This document shows positions 1 to 6,013 of a stretch of 6,929 nucleotides of DNA, piece after piece. Origin of the DNA: an uncultured Dysosmobacter sp. (GTDB lineage: Bacteria > Bacillota > Clostridia > Oscillospirales > Oscillospiraceae). The translations under genes and the position numbers were made by a program. Each line of letters starts with the position of its first letter. The first letter of the stretch is position 1. Where the stretch lies: positions 1-6,929 of the forward strand of contig CAKSVQ010000123.1 in the NCBI GenBank assembly GCA_934504065.1, given 5' to 3'. Below the pieces are notes generated by a model. The model worked only from the letters and a program-made list of their open reading frames with translations, had not been told where the DNA came from and did not search any database.

Positions 1-277
1 CCGTGTCCTGATGGTTGGGGTCGGTGGACCACGGATGGCCTGCCGTGGGGAACGGTATATCCGGCACATCAAAGCAGGTCAGCACCTTCACAACGCCCGG
101 GACCGCTTCCGCCTCCGTGGTATCAACGGACTTGACAAAGCCGTGAGCGATCGTGGAATGGTAAACTCTGGCCACCAAAGCCTCCTGTCCGCACAGGTCA
201 TCCATGTACTTTGCGCGGCCGGTGGCCTTTTCATAGGCGTCCACACGGATCACGTTTTTGCCGACGCATTTGCTCAT
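1..277 (-). CDS. xdhA: Xanthine dehydrogenase molybdopterin-binding subunit, N-terminal part (runs off left edge)
   Basis: The 92 visible codons start MSKCVGKNVIRVDAYEKATG and continue open to the window edge. The segment 'VIRVDAYEKATGRAKYMDDL' matches the opening of the aldehyde oxidase/xanthine dehydrogenase a/b hammerhead domain, where an R-x-D...K-x-TG...Y-x-D pattern is standard. 'PGVVKVLTCFDVP' further on fits the same domain (compare PGV-V-VLTAED-IP in the fused enzyme at 1002-3551), and 'GHPWSTDPNHQD' recalls clostridial XdhA proteins. No iron-sulfur domain precedes it, so this is the separate molybdenum subunit of a multi-subunit hydroxylase oxidising hypoxanthine/xanthine or a related N-heterocycle in the cytoplasm. 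The start is fixed by GGAGGA at 285-290, seven bases upstream. FAD and Fe-S partner genes would be expected off the left edge. Substrate is not decided by sequence. The gene is divergent from mocA, with 104 bases between starts. Confidence 0.85.
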   Translation of the reverse strand, partial: MSKCVGKNVIRVDAYEKATGRAKYMDDLCGQEALVARVYHSTIAHGFVKSVDTTEAEAVPGVVKVLTCFDVPDIPFPTAGHPWSTDPNHQDT

Positions 278-325
278 ATGGCAGTCCTCCTTCAAAATCT
301 TGCTGGAAAGCATTTCACCCCCGGA

Positions 326-355
326 TTGACTTACAGAGGCAAATGCGGATATACT
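326..355 (+). promoter_or_regulatory. Promoter of mocA
   Basis: TTGACT at 326-331 (-35, 5 of 6) and TATACT at 350-355 (-10, 5 of 6) are separated by 18 bases. Transcription would begin near 362, about 20 bases before the mocA start. I could not find an equally good promoter for the leftward xdhA-like gene in 278-381. Confidence 0.7.
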
Positions 356-381
356 AAACGAAAAAACACGGGAGTGATCCA

Positions 382-963
382 ATGGAACGGAATATCGGAT
401 GCGTTATCATGGCCGCAGGCAATGCCCGGCGGTTTGGTCAAAACAAACTGGCCGCCCTGTTTCAGGGAAAACCGCTGATCCGCTGGGCGCTGGAAGCTGT
501 TCCGGCGGAGCACTTCAGCCACGTCTGTGTTGTGACGCAATATCCAGAAATCGCAGAGTTCGCAAAGGAATTTCACTTTACGGCAATTTTCAACCGACAT
601 CCGGAACAGGGTATCAGCCACACCATTGCCCTTGGGCTGGCGGAACTGAATGACTGCGACGGGGTGCTCTTTTCCGTCTCTGACCAGCCCCTGCTGCAGC
701 GCCGCAGCATTTCCGCGCTGATCGACGTATGGCTGCGGCAACCTGAGAAAATCGCCGCGCTGGGCCACGACGGTGTGCGCGGCAACCCCTGCCTGTTCCC
801 CGCCCGCTTTTTCCCGGAGCTGCTGGAGCTGCGGGAGGACCACGGCGGCAACGCCGTGATCCGGCGGCATGAGGAAGACCTGCTGATGCTGGATGTCCCT
901 GCCGCGGAGCTATACGATGTAGACACCGCGCAGGCTCTGGAAAATCTGACAAATATCCTGTAA
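382..963 (+). CDS. mocA: MocA/YgfJ-type molybdenum cofactor cytidylyltransferase
   Basis: This 193-residue protein belongs to the MobA-like NTP-transferase fold. In family terms it transfers CMP from CTP to molybdopterin-Mo, giving the cytosine dinucleotide cofactor of xanthine dehydrogenase-type enzymes. Visible motifs are the nucleotide-binding loop MAAGNARRFGQNK at residues 10-22 (Lys22), 'PEQGISHT' at 74-81 in place of the usual GxSxS stretch, the metal-binding SDQP at 100-103, then 'GNPCLFP' near 132, 'DHGGNAVI' and a C-terminal 'DVDTAQAL' corresponding to the DIDTPxDL ending. Length is close to the family norm of about 190. The start has GGGAG at 370-374, seven bases upstream. The gene lies between two molybdenum hydroxylase genes, which supports MocA rather than MobA (guanylyl) or an unrelated nucleotidyltransferase. 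YgfJ-type homologues are also known beside selenium-dependent hydroxylases, where they are named as accessory proteins. The exact nucleotide preference is inferred. Confidence 0.88.
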   Translation: MERNIGCVIMAAGNARRFGQNKLAALFQGKPLIRWALEAVPAEHFSHVCVVTQYPEIAEFAKEFHFTAIFNRHPEQGISHTIALGLAELNDCDGVLFSVSDQPLLQRRSISALIDVWLRQPEKIAALGHDGVRGNPCLFPARFFPELLELREDHGGNAVIRRHEEDLLMLDVPAAELYDVDTAQALENLTNIL

Positions 964-964
964 C

Positions 965-1008
965 GCATCGGCGGGGCGGGCTGCCCCGCCGATGCCCGCT
1001 TTTATTTT
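965..1008 (+). terminator. Intrinsic terminator of mocA, between convergent genes
   Basis: A perfect 13-bp stem (GCATCGGCGGGGC at 965-977 with its complement at 983-995) and a 5-base loop are followed by TTTTATTTT at 1000-1008. It begins two bases after the mocA stop. The T-run overlaps the stop codon of the convergent xanthine dehydrogenase gene at 1002-1004. On the minus strand the hairpin has no T-run after it, so termination in that direction is doubtful. Confidence 0.88.
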
Positions 1009-3551
1009 CGGGTGTAAGGTGTATTTTCCAGCGGAAGGTTGGTGCGCACCTGCCCATCGTAACGGTAATAGGCATCCGCAATGGCAGGGGCGGTGGGGAT
1101 CGACGTGATCTCACCGATGCCAATGGCCCCGCAGGCTACATTCAACCCCGGTTTCTCAATGATGATGGGAACGATCTCCGGGATCTGATTGGCCCGCATC
1201 AGGCCCAGCGTACCGTATTTGGCGGTGGGCTTGCAATCGGTCAGCGGATAGCGCTCCGTCAGCGCGTACCCCATAGACATGACCACACCGCCCTCGATCT
1301 GCCCCTCCACCGACAGCGGATTCACCGCCTTGCCCACATCGTGGGCGGCAATGATCCGCCGGATCTTGCCCTCTTCATCCAAAATGCAGACCTGCGTTGC
1401 ATAGCCGTAAGCAATATGGCTGACGGGGTTGGGTACATCCGCGCCCAACGGATCAGTTTTCCCGAGATATTCTCCGTAAAACTCCTGTCCCTCAAGCTCT
1501 GTTAAGGTGTTCCCCTTTAGTACTTCCTTCAAGTCCTCACAGGCTCTGCGGCAGGCTTCTCCCGTGAACAGCGTTTGGCGAGAGCCGGAGGTCGTGCCGG
1601 AATCCGGGGATGTCACCGTGTTCGACCGCTCGTAAACAATGCATTCCCGCGCAAGTCCCGTTTCACCGCAGACCATCTGTGTCAGCACGGTGCCAAGTCC
1701 CTGCCCAATGCAGGACGCACCTGCCAGAATATGAAGCTTTCCGTCCTGCACCAGCAGGCGGACACGCCCAGTATCCGGAATGCCGACGCCGACGCCTGCG
1801 TTCTTCATGGCACAGGCCAGCCCCACATAGGGATTGGCATCCACATAGGGCTTCACCGCTTCCAGCGTCTCGACCAACCCGGTGGAGTCATCCACGATTT
1901 GGCCGTTGGGCAGCTCCTGCCCCGGACGAATAGCATTGCGGTAACGAATTTCCCACGGGGTGATGCCCACTACGTCTGCCATCTGGTTGAGCAGCGTTTC
2001 GATGCAGAAGCAGGTCTGCGTTACGCCGAAGCCCCGGAACGCCCCGGCAGGCGGATTATTCGTATAATACGCCCAGCCGTCGATCTCAAAATTCTGATAA
2101 TTATATGGTCCCGCCGCGTGGGTGCAGGCACGCTCCAGCACCGGGCCGCCCAGCGAAGCATATGCTCCGGTATCGGCAATGACTTCCGCCACCACACCTT
2201 GGATGATGCCGTTTTCATCGCAGCCCAGCGCAAATTCCATTTCCATAGGGTGGCGCTTGGGGTGTATCAGGATGCTTTCCGCCCGCGTCAGCTTCACCTT
2301 GACCGGGCGCTTGGTCAGATACGTGATCAGCGCAGCATGGTGCTGCACCGTCACGTCCTCCTTGCCGCCAAAGCCGCCGCCGACTAAACAGTTGCGCACC
2401 TTTACCTTTTCAGTGGGCAGTCCCAGCATCCCCATGATCTCATGCTGGGTATCATACGCTCCCTGATCGGTGGAGAGGACCATAACGCCGTCCTCTTCCG
2501 GATAAGCCACGGCACATTCCGGTTCCAAAAACGCGTGCTCCGTCCACGGCGTTGTAAAGCGCCGGGTCAGGACGTGCTTGGACTTGGCGATGGCCATGGC
2601 CGGGTTTCCCCGCTGAATATGCTTATGCGCCAGCAGGTTTCCCTCCTGATGCACCAGCGGCGCGTCGGGCAGCATGGCCTCCTGCGGACTACGCACCATG
2701 GGCAGCTCTTCATAGTCCACTTTGACGAGCGCCTTGGCCTGCGCCAGAATTTCCGGCGTTTCCGCCGCCACCAGACACACGGCATCCCCCAGATAGTGGG
2801 TGATGCTGCCCACAGCGATCATGGTATCCCAGTCCTTCTTCAGGTGGCCCACCTTATTGCTGCCGGGAATATCCTCCGCCGTCAGCACGCAGACCACACC
2901 GGGCAGGGCCTTGGCTTCCTCCGTGTGGATGGCCAGCACCCGGGCCCGGGGATACTGGGAACGGACAGCGCTTCCATAAATCATGCCGTCCAGGTAAATA
3001 TCATCGGGATATTGTCCCGTTCCCGTAACTTTTTCCTCTACATCCACCCGGGGCACCCGCTGGCCCAGCGACCAGTCCTCCTCGGGCTGGGGGACTTTGC
3101 CGTCCCGCAGCAGCTGCGCCGCCAGCAAGATCCCGTCGATGATCTTGACATAGCCGGTGCAGCGGCAGATATTGTTGCGGATGGCAAATGCCGCTTCCTC
3201 CCGGGTGGGAGACGGGTTTTGATCCAGCAGCCCCTTGGCGCACATCACCATGCCGGGAATGCAGAAACCGCACTGCACCGCGCCCGCATGACCGAATGCA
3301 TAGGTGTAAACTTCCCTTTCAAATGCCGTCAGGCCCTCCATCGTGACGATCTGCTTACCCTCCAGCTTGTCGGTCTGCGGAATGCAGGCGCGGGTAGCCT
3401 TCCCGTCGATCAAAACCGTGCAGGTGCCGCAGGCGCCCTCGCTGCATCCGTCCTTCACGCTGGTCAGGCGCAGCTCGTCCCGCAGGAAGCGGATCAGCTT
3501 TTGATTTTTATCGACAGTCACAGTCTTGCCGTTTACCGAAAAAGACACCAT
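1002..3551 (-). CDS. xdh: Xanthine dehydrogenase, fused Fe-S/molybdenum type (selenium-dependent XDH family)
   Basis: The 849-residue protein joins a ferredoxin-like domain, a second [2Fe-2S] domain and the full molybdopterin-binding region, with no FAD domain between them. Cluster ligands visible are Cys36, 41, 44 and 56 (plant-type) and Cys94, 97, 129 and 131 (C-x2-C...C-R-C-TGY). The hammerhead domain starts near residue 163. Cofactor and active-site motifs are VGGGFGGKED at 390-399, AFRGFG at 504-509 (Arg506, matching the substrate-contact arginine of bovine xanthine oxidase), 'CIGQGLGT' in the C-terminal half and GIGE at 811-814 (Glu814, the catalytic base). This architecture and length fit the selenium-dependent xanthine dehydrogenase family described with SelD/YqeB/YqeC, and resemble E. 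coli XdhD. Selenium there is a labile Mo ligand, so it cannot be read from the gene. An FAD partner is presumably encoded elsewhere. I chose the ATG at 3551 rather than 3590: AGGGGGAG lies at 3556-3563 and the domain begins there. Confidence 0.9.
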   Translation of the reverse strand: MVSFSVNGKTVTVDKNQKLIRFLRDELRLTSVKDGCSEGACGTCTVLIDGKATRACIPQTDKLEGKQIVTMEGLTAFEREVYTYAFGHAGAVQCGFCIPGMVMCAKGLLDQNPSPTREEAAFAIRNNICRCTGYVKIIDGILLAAQLLRDGKVPQPEEDWSLGQRVPRVDVEEKVTGTGQYPDDIYLDGMIYGSAVRSQYPRARVLAIHTEEAKALPGVVCVLTAEDIPGSNKVGHLKKDWDTMIAVGSITHYLGDAVCLVAAETPEILAQAKALVKVDYEELPMVRSPQEAMLPDAPLVHQEGNLLAHKHIQRGNPAMAIAKSKHVLTRRFTTPWTEHAFLEPECAVAYPEEDGVMVLSTDQGAYDTQHEIMGMLGLPTEKVKVRNCLVGGGFGGKEDVTVQHHAALITYLTKRPVKVKLTRAESILIHPKRHPMEMEFALGCDENGIIQGVVAEVIADTGAYASLGGPVLERACTHAAGPYNYQNFEIDGWAYYTNNPPAGAFRGFGVTQTCFCIETLLNQMADVVGITPWEIRYRNAIRPGQELPNGQIVDDSTGLVETLEAVKPYVDANPYVGLACAMKNAGVGVGIPDTGRVRLLVQDGKLHILAGASCIGQGLGTVLTQMVCGETGLARECIVYERSNTVTSPDSGTTSGSRQTLFTGEACRRACEDLKEVLKGNTLTELEGQEFYGEYLGKTDPLGADVPNPVSHIAYGYATQVCILDEEGKIRRIIAAHDVGKAVNPLSVEGQIEGGVVMSMGYALTERYPLTDCKPTAKYGTLGLMRANQIPEIVPIIIEKPGLNVACGAIGIGEITSIPTAPAIADAYYRYDGQVRTNLPLENTPYTRK

Positions 3552-3555
3552 AGTG

Positions 3556-3563
3556 CTCCCCCT
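3556..3563 (-). promoter_or_regulatory. Ribosome binding site deciding the xdh start
   Basis: On the minus strand AGGGGGAG precedes the ATG at 3551 by 4 bases (6 from the G-run). The alternative ATG at 3590 would add 13 residues (MGPALGTAVRGST) unlike any ferredoxin-domain start. Confidence 0.7.
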
Positions 3564-3604
3564 GACTGCCGTGCCCAACGCTGGTCCCACGGACTGGTGT
3601 TTTT

Positions 3605-3622
3605 GAAAAGGTCAACCTTTTC
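3605..3622. promoter_or_regulatory. 18-bp palindrome at the start of the xdh transcript, possible operator
   Basis: GAAAAGGT at 3605-3612 is repeated inverted as ACCTTTTC at 3615-3622, with a 2-base centre. It sits about 4 to 21 bases downstream of the predicted xdh transcription start. It could be a repressor site or a small leader hairpin. No regulator is assigned. Confidence 0.5.
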
Positions 3623-3632
3623 CGTTTGCCTT

Positions 3633-3661
3633 ATTATACAATAAAATTCAGCCGTGCGCAA
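3633..3661 (-). promoter_or_regulatory. Promoter of xdh
   Basis: On the minus strand, TTGCGC (3656-3661) lies 17 bases before a perfect TATAAT (3633-3638). Transcription would start near 3626, giving a leader of about 75 bases. It lies in the gap after thiN, so xdh need not depend on thiN transcription. Confidence 0.8.
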
Positions 3662-3685
3662 TCTTTGTTTGTGCTTTGCGTTATG

Positions 3686-4318
3686 CTACGTAAAGGATAG
3701 CGCCGGAAGCTCCCAGCCAACAGCCAGCGCTCCCTTGCGCACACGGATGCAGGCGGAGGGCTCCATCACATGGTTGCTCACGCCCATGGGGACCTCCGCC
3801 GTCAGCACGGCGTCTTCCAGCGAATACTGAAATCCTGTTTCATACACACCCTCTGCCCGGTCGCCCAAGCAGAACGCGGAAAAAAGCCCCCATTCCACCG
3901 TTTTCTGCACGGTGAGGGATTCATCCTCAATAACGGTCCAGACAAAATCGTCATCGTAAAGATATCCCCGCGCACCCCGACGGCGCAGAAAAAGCAGCGC
4001 CTGCAGGTTGGCAAGGGTGTGGTCCAGCCGCTTGCCCCCGGTGCCGCCGTAAATATACACGGTGTCGCAGCCTTGCTCCAGCGCCGTTTTGATCGCCAGC
4101 ATGGTGTCCGTGTCGTCCTTCTCCACCGGAGAGCGGTGAATATTGGGAAAATCCGGCTGCTCCATGGAGTCAAAATCGCCCAGCAGCAGGTTCGGAACGA
4201 TTCCTGCCTTCTGGCAGGTCAGATAGCCCGCGTCGGCGGCGATCACAAAATCGCCGGGAACCGGGCGCTCCCGCAGGCCAAAAAATGTTCCCGCGGCAAA
4301 AATAAAACAGCGCTTCAT
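3686..4318 (-). CDS. thiN: Thiamine pyrophosphokinase
   Basis: The 210-residue protein transfers pyrophosphate from ATP to thiamine to give thiamine diphosphate, the salvage route to the active cofactor, in the cytoplasm. The catalytic N-terminal half shows all family landmarks: AADAGY at residues 27-32, GDFDS at 47-51, EKDDTD at 66-71 (acidic metal-binding residues) and YGGTGGKRLDHTLANL at 90-105. The C-terminal thiamine-binding domain ends with 'GVSNHV' at 179-184, the typical PxGxSN pattern. Length agrees with the family (about 210-220). The start has AGGAGG at 4326-4331, seven bases upstream. It has its own promoter and follows a terminator, so it is probably a single-gene unit. No TPP riboswitch is visible in its short leader. 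I see no functional link to the xanthine dehydrogenase next to it. Confidence 0.94.
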   Translation of the reverse strand: MKRCFIFAAGTFFGLRERPVPGDFVIAADAGYLTCQKAGIVPNLLLGDFDSMEQPDFPNIHRSPVEKDDTDTMLAIKTALEQGCDTVYIYGGTGGKRLDHTLANLQALLFLRRRGARGYLYDDDFVWTVIEDESLTVQKTVEWGLFSAFCLGDRAEGVYETGFQYSLEDAVLTAEVPMGVSNHVMEPSACIRVRKGALAVGWELPALSFT

Positions 4319-4348
4319 CGCAACGCCTCCTGTTTCCTGATGTTTTCC

Positions 4349-4377
4349 AGTTTAGCACGTTTTTTGCCGCAGGGCAA
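4349..4377 (-). promoter_or_regulatory. Promoter of thiN (extended -10)
   Basis: On the minus strand, TTGCCC (4372-4377) and TAAACT (4349-4354) are 17 bases apart, with TG one base before the -10 (TGCTAAACT). Each hexamer matches 4 of 6, and the extended -10 strengthens the case. It begins right after the hairpin terminator of the upstream unit. Confidence 0.5.
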
Positions 4378-4408
4378 TAGAACGCCCCGCCAAAATGGCG
4401 GGGCCGTT
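4376..4408 (-). terminator. Hairpin terminator after the dacF / small-protein unit
   Basis: On the minus strand the stem GCCCCGCCA/TGGCGGGGC (4384-4404) has a 3-base loop and can be extended outward by AAC/GTT with one bulged G. It starts four bases after the stop of the 57-residue gene. The following stretch GTTCTATT is only a moderate T-run, so efficiency is uncertain. Confidence 0.65.
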
Positions 4409-4412
4409 GGGG

Positions 4413-4586
4413 TCACTCGATATGCTCTTCACAAAAATTGTCCAACACCCGATACCCCATTTTCTCCGGCGGAGCCACAGGAAACTCCGCAATGGTCACC
4501 GGGTCAAAAATCGGGCACAGCCGCTTTTCCGGCTCCAGCCGCAGCACCGGGGTCTTATCCCTCCGGCGGCTTTTGACATACCGCAT
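4413..4586 (-). CDS. Small protein of unknown function, 57 residues
   Basis: I do not recognise this protein. It begins MRYVKSRRRDKTPVLRLEPE and ends 'DNFCEEHIE'. The start is basic (Arg/Lys in 7 of the first 11 residues), the middle is proline-rich (FDPVTIAEFPVAPPEKMG), the end is acidic, and it has two cysteines (24 and 52). There is no signal peptide or membrane segment. Composition looks coding rather than random, the stop lies just before a terminator hairpin, and dacF ends 43 bases upstream on the same strand, so the two are probably cotranscribed. The ATG at 4586 is the only one in frame after the stop at 4605-4607. The ribosome site is weak: GGGG at 4597-4600 lies ten bases away. Function is unknown; a link to cell-wall work rests only on position. 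Confidence 0.6.
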   Translation of the reverse strand: MRYVKSRRRDKTPVLRLEPEKRLCPIFDPVTIAEFPVAPPEKMGYRVLDNFCEEHIE

Positions 4587-4629
4587 CTCATCATCACCCC
4601 GCCGTCAGTTTTTGCCGCTTTGGGCCGAT

Positions 4630-5736
4630 TTATGCGTTTTCTGCGGCATCACTGCCGCAATAGGTCTTGTAGAGCTCCACATGGTCATAGATCGCCCGCC
4701 ACGCACTGTACGCATTGCCCGTGACGCAGAGGTATTCCCTGCCGTCCGCCGCCCTGCCGCAGCTGGCAGCGCAACTGCCGGACTGGACCACATATCCGGT
4801 CTTCGCGCCGATCACATCCACATCCCCGGTATTCTTGTCCTCAATACGGCGCAGAAACCAGTTGGAAAGAAGCTGCCCATCCGGGTGCTGGGGCGTGGAA
4901 GCCGTCTGATAAGTGCGGGCGCCGAGCACCTCCCGGCACAGTTCGTTTTCCATGGCCGCATTTAAGATCACCGCCATATCCCGCACGGTGCAGTGATGCT
5001 CCGCGTCATAGAGCCCGACGCAGTTGGTGAAATGCGCGGTTTCCGCAATGCCCAGCTGCTCCGCCTTTTGATTCATCAGTTCCACAAACGCCTCCTGCGA
5101 CCCGGCAACACAGTTTGCCAGCGCCAGAGCGGCGTCCGCACCGGAGGGCAGGATCGTACCGTAAAGCAGTTCCCGCGCCGTGGCCGCTTCCCCCAGCTCA
5201 TAGCCCACCACGCTGCAATCATTTTTAAAGCAGTAATCCGTGATGTCGATGGTGATCTCCGCAGTCTTGTCCAGATCCTCCAGATGTTCAGCCGCCACAA
5301 GGACTGTCAGGATCTTGGTCATCGACGCCGGACTGATGACCGTGTCTGCGTTCTTTTGCGCAAGGATACTTCCGTCCGCCCGGTCAATGACCACGGCATA
5401 CTCGCTGGGGAGCGTGTCGTCCAGCATCACTGTCTCCGCCGTTTCCATCGGCGCCCACGGCTTCTTCTCATCTTCCGGCGGAGGCAGTGGCTCAGCCACA
5501 GCAGGCACGGCAGAAGTGTCTTCTTCCGGCACCGCCTCCGGCGCGGCTTTTGCGCGGCGAACGGCCCATACCACCAGCAACACAGCGGCAGCCAGCAGCA
5601 CACACGCCACCGGAAGCGCCTGCTTCAGCTGCGCGCGGCGTTTTGCCTGCCGCGCAGCCTTTCTTTTTTCCAAACGCTGGGCGCGCAAAGCCGCCCGCTC
5701 TTCATCCGTGAGAAAGGAAGTATATTGCTCGTCCAT
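4630..5736 (-). CDS. dacF: D-alanyl-D-alanine carboxypeptidase, DacF/PBP5-type, membrane-anchored
   Basis: This 368-residue penicillin-binding serine peptidase removes the terminal D-Ala from peptidoglycan pentapeptides outside the membrane, limiting cross-linking. A basic cytoplasmic tail (1-39) with a charged, probably helical run is followed by one membrane segment (41-59), an acidic Pro/Glu linker (66-100), and the peptidase S11 domain. Catalytic motifs are S138-M-T-K141 (nucleophile Ser138) and K312-T-G314. The middle SxN motif reads S198-G-A200, lacking the usual Asn. It lacks the C-terminal PBP5 domain and amphipathic anchor, so the N-terminal helix must tether it. Ten cysteines lie in the outer part. 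The ATG at 5736 was chosen over an upstream ATG at 5889: AAGGAG lies six bases before it, and the 51 extra residues would come from the repeat-like leader. It is probably cotranscribed with the 57-residue gene. Confidence 0.92.
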   Translation of the reverse strand: MDEQYTSFLTDEERAALRAQRLEKRKAARQAKRRAQLKQALPVACVLLAAAVLLVVWAVRRAKAAPEAVPEEDTSAVPAVAEPLPPPEDEKKPWAPMETAETVMLDDTLPSEYAVVIDRADGSILAQKNADTVISPASMTKILTVLVAAEHLEDLDKTAEITIDITDYCFKNDCSVVGYELGEAATARELLYGTILPSGADAALALANCVAGSQEAFVELMNQKAEQLGIAETAHFTNCVGLYDAEHHCTVRDMAVILNAAMENELCREVLGARTYQTASTPQHPDGQLLSNWFLRRIEDKNTGDVDVIGAKTGYVVQSGSCAASCGRAADGREYLCVTGNAYSAWRAIYDHVELYKTYCGSDAAENA

Positions 5737-5742
5737 GAAACG

Positions 5743-5748
5743 CTCCTT
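5743..5748 (-). promoter_or_regulatory. Ribosome binding site deciding the dacF start
   Basis: AAGGAG on the minus strand lies six bases before the ATG at 5736. This supports the shorter 368-residue protein over the in-frame upstream extension to 5889. Confidence 0.75.
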
Positions 5749-5771
5749 GATGGTAAGATGGTATAAGACCG

Positions 5772-5800
5772 TCGAAAAAGTGGCTTCGCCACTTTTTCGA
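5772..5800. terminator. Bidirectional terminator-like hairpin upstream of dacF
   Basis: Arms of 13 bases (TCGAAAAAGTGGC at 5772-5784, complement at 5788-5800) are perfect, with a 3-base loop. The form A5-GTGGC-loop-GCCAC-T5 is that of a bidirectional intrinsic terminator. On the minus strand it would fall inside the dacF leader, 36 bases before the start codon, so it may attenuate read-through or simply be part of the repeat. Confidence 0.55.
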
Positions 5801-5877
5801 GAAAGTTTCGCTGCGCTCTGCCTCTCAGTTGTTCGCTTATAGCGGCCAATTCGACGCTCGCTTCGCGCAAAGTGTTT

Positions 5878-5902
5878 TCTGCCACGCACATGTCGCGGCA
5901 GA
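5878..5902. other. Hairpin inside the repeat-like segment
   Basis: TCTGCC at 5878-5883 pairs with GGCAGA at 5897-5902, and an inner CG/CG step continues the stem after one mismatch. It is a moderate hairpin directly before the larger one at 5906. Confidence 0.4.
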
Positions 5903-5905
5903 CTG

Positions 5906-5941
5906 GGCAGCCGTTAGCGGCTTTGCCGCTTTACGGATGCC
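5906..5941. other. Long imperfect hairpin inside the repeat-like segment
   Basis: Three paired blocks are stacked: GGCA/TGCC (5906-5909 with 5938-5941), CCGT/ACGG (5911-5914 with 5933-5936) and AGCGGC/GCCGCT (5916-5921 with 5925-5930), separated by one- or two-base mismatches, with a TTT loop. No T-run follows, so it is not a terminator. It would fold in RNA from either strand. Confidence 0.55.
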
Positions 5942-5976
5942 GCATACCCTTTACGGGTAAAATGTTCCTTATTTCC

Positions 5977-5998
5977 TTTCGCGTCTGTGGACGCGAAA
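5977..5998. other. Perfect hairpin inside the repeat-like segment
   Basis: TTTCGCGTC (5977-5985) pairs with GACGCGAAA (5990-5998) around a 4-base TGTG loop. No T-run follows on either strand. Confidence 0.55.
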
Positions 5999-6013
5999 CT
6001 CTGCGAGGCTTTT

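Noticed and set aside
11..478. Plus-strand open frame of 155 codons at the left edge
   Set aside because: It runs antisense to the xdhA-like gene and then overlaps mocA in another frame. Both of those genes have motifs and ribosome sites; this frame has neither.
2442..3644. Long open frame of about 400 codons on the plus strand opposite xdh
   Set aside because: The minus-strand frame shows complete Fe-S and molybdenum motifs over the same bases. The plus-strand translation has no recognisable domain and no ribosome site, as expected of an antisense shadow in GC-rich DNA.
4319..4412. TPP riboswitch ahead of thiN
   Set aside because: The region is too short once the terminator and promoter are placed, and the conserved CUGAGA and ACCUGA-type core motifs are absent.
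4420..4586. Apparent frameshift near the end of the 57-residue gene
   Set aside because: On rereading, the T-run at the plus-strand position 4433-4437 region has five bases, not four; the frame continues cleanly to the TGA at 4413-4415.
5749..5763. Tandem GATGGTA repeat near the dacF ribosome site
   Set aside because: Two 7-base copies are too short to mean anything by themselves, and they do not align with a promoter or start-site element.
5737..5889. N-terminal extension of dacF to an ATG at 5889
   Set aside because: The added 51 residues come from the hairpin-rich segment and show no signal or domain. A good AAGGAG lies before the ATG at 5736, which also gives a normal tail-membrane-catalytic layout.
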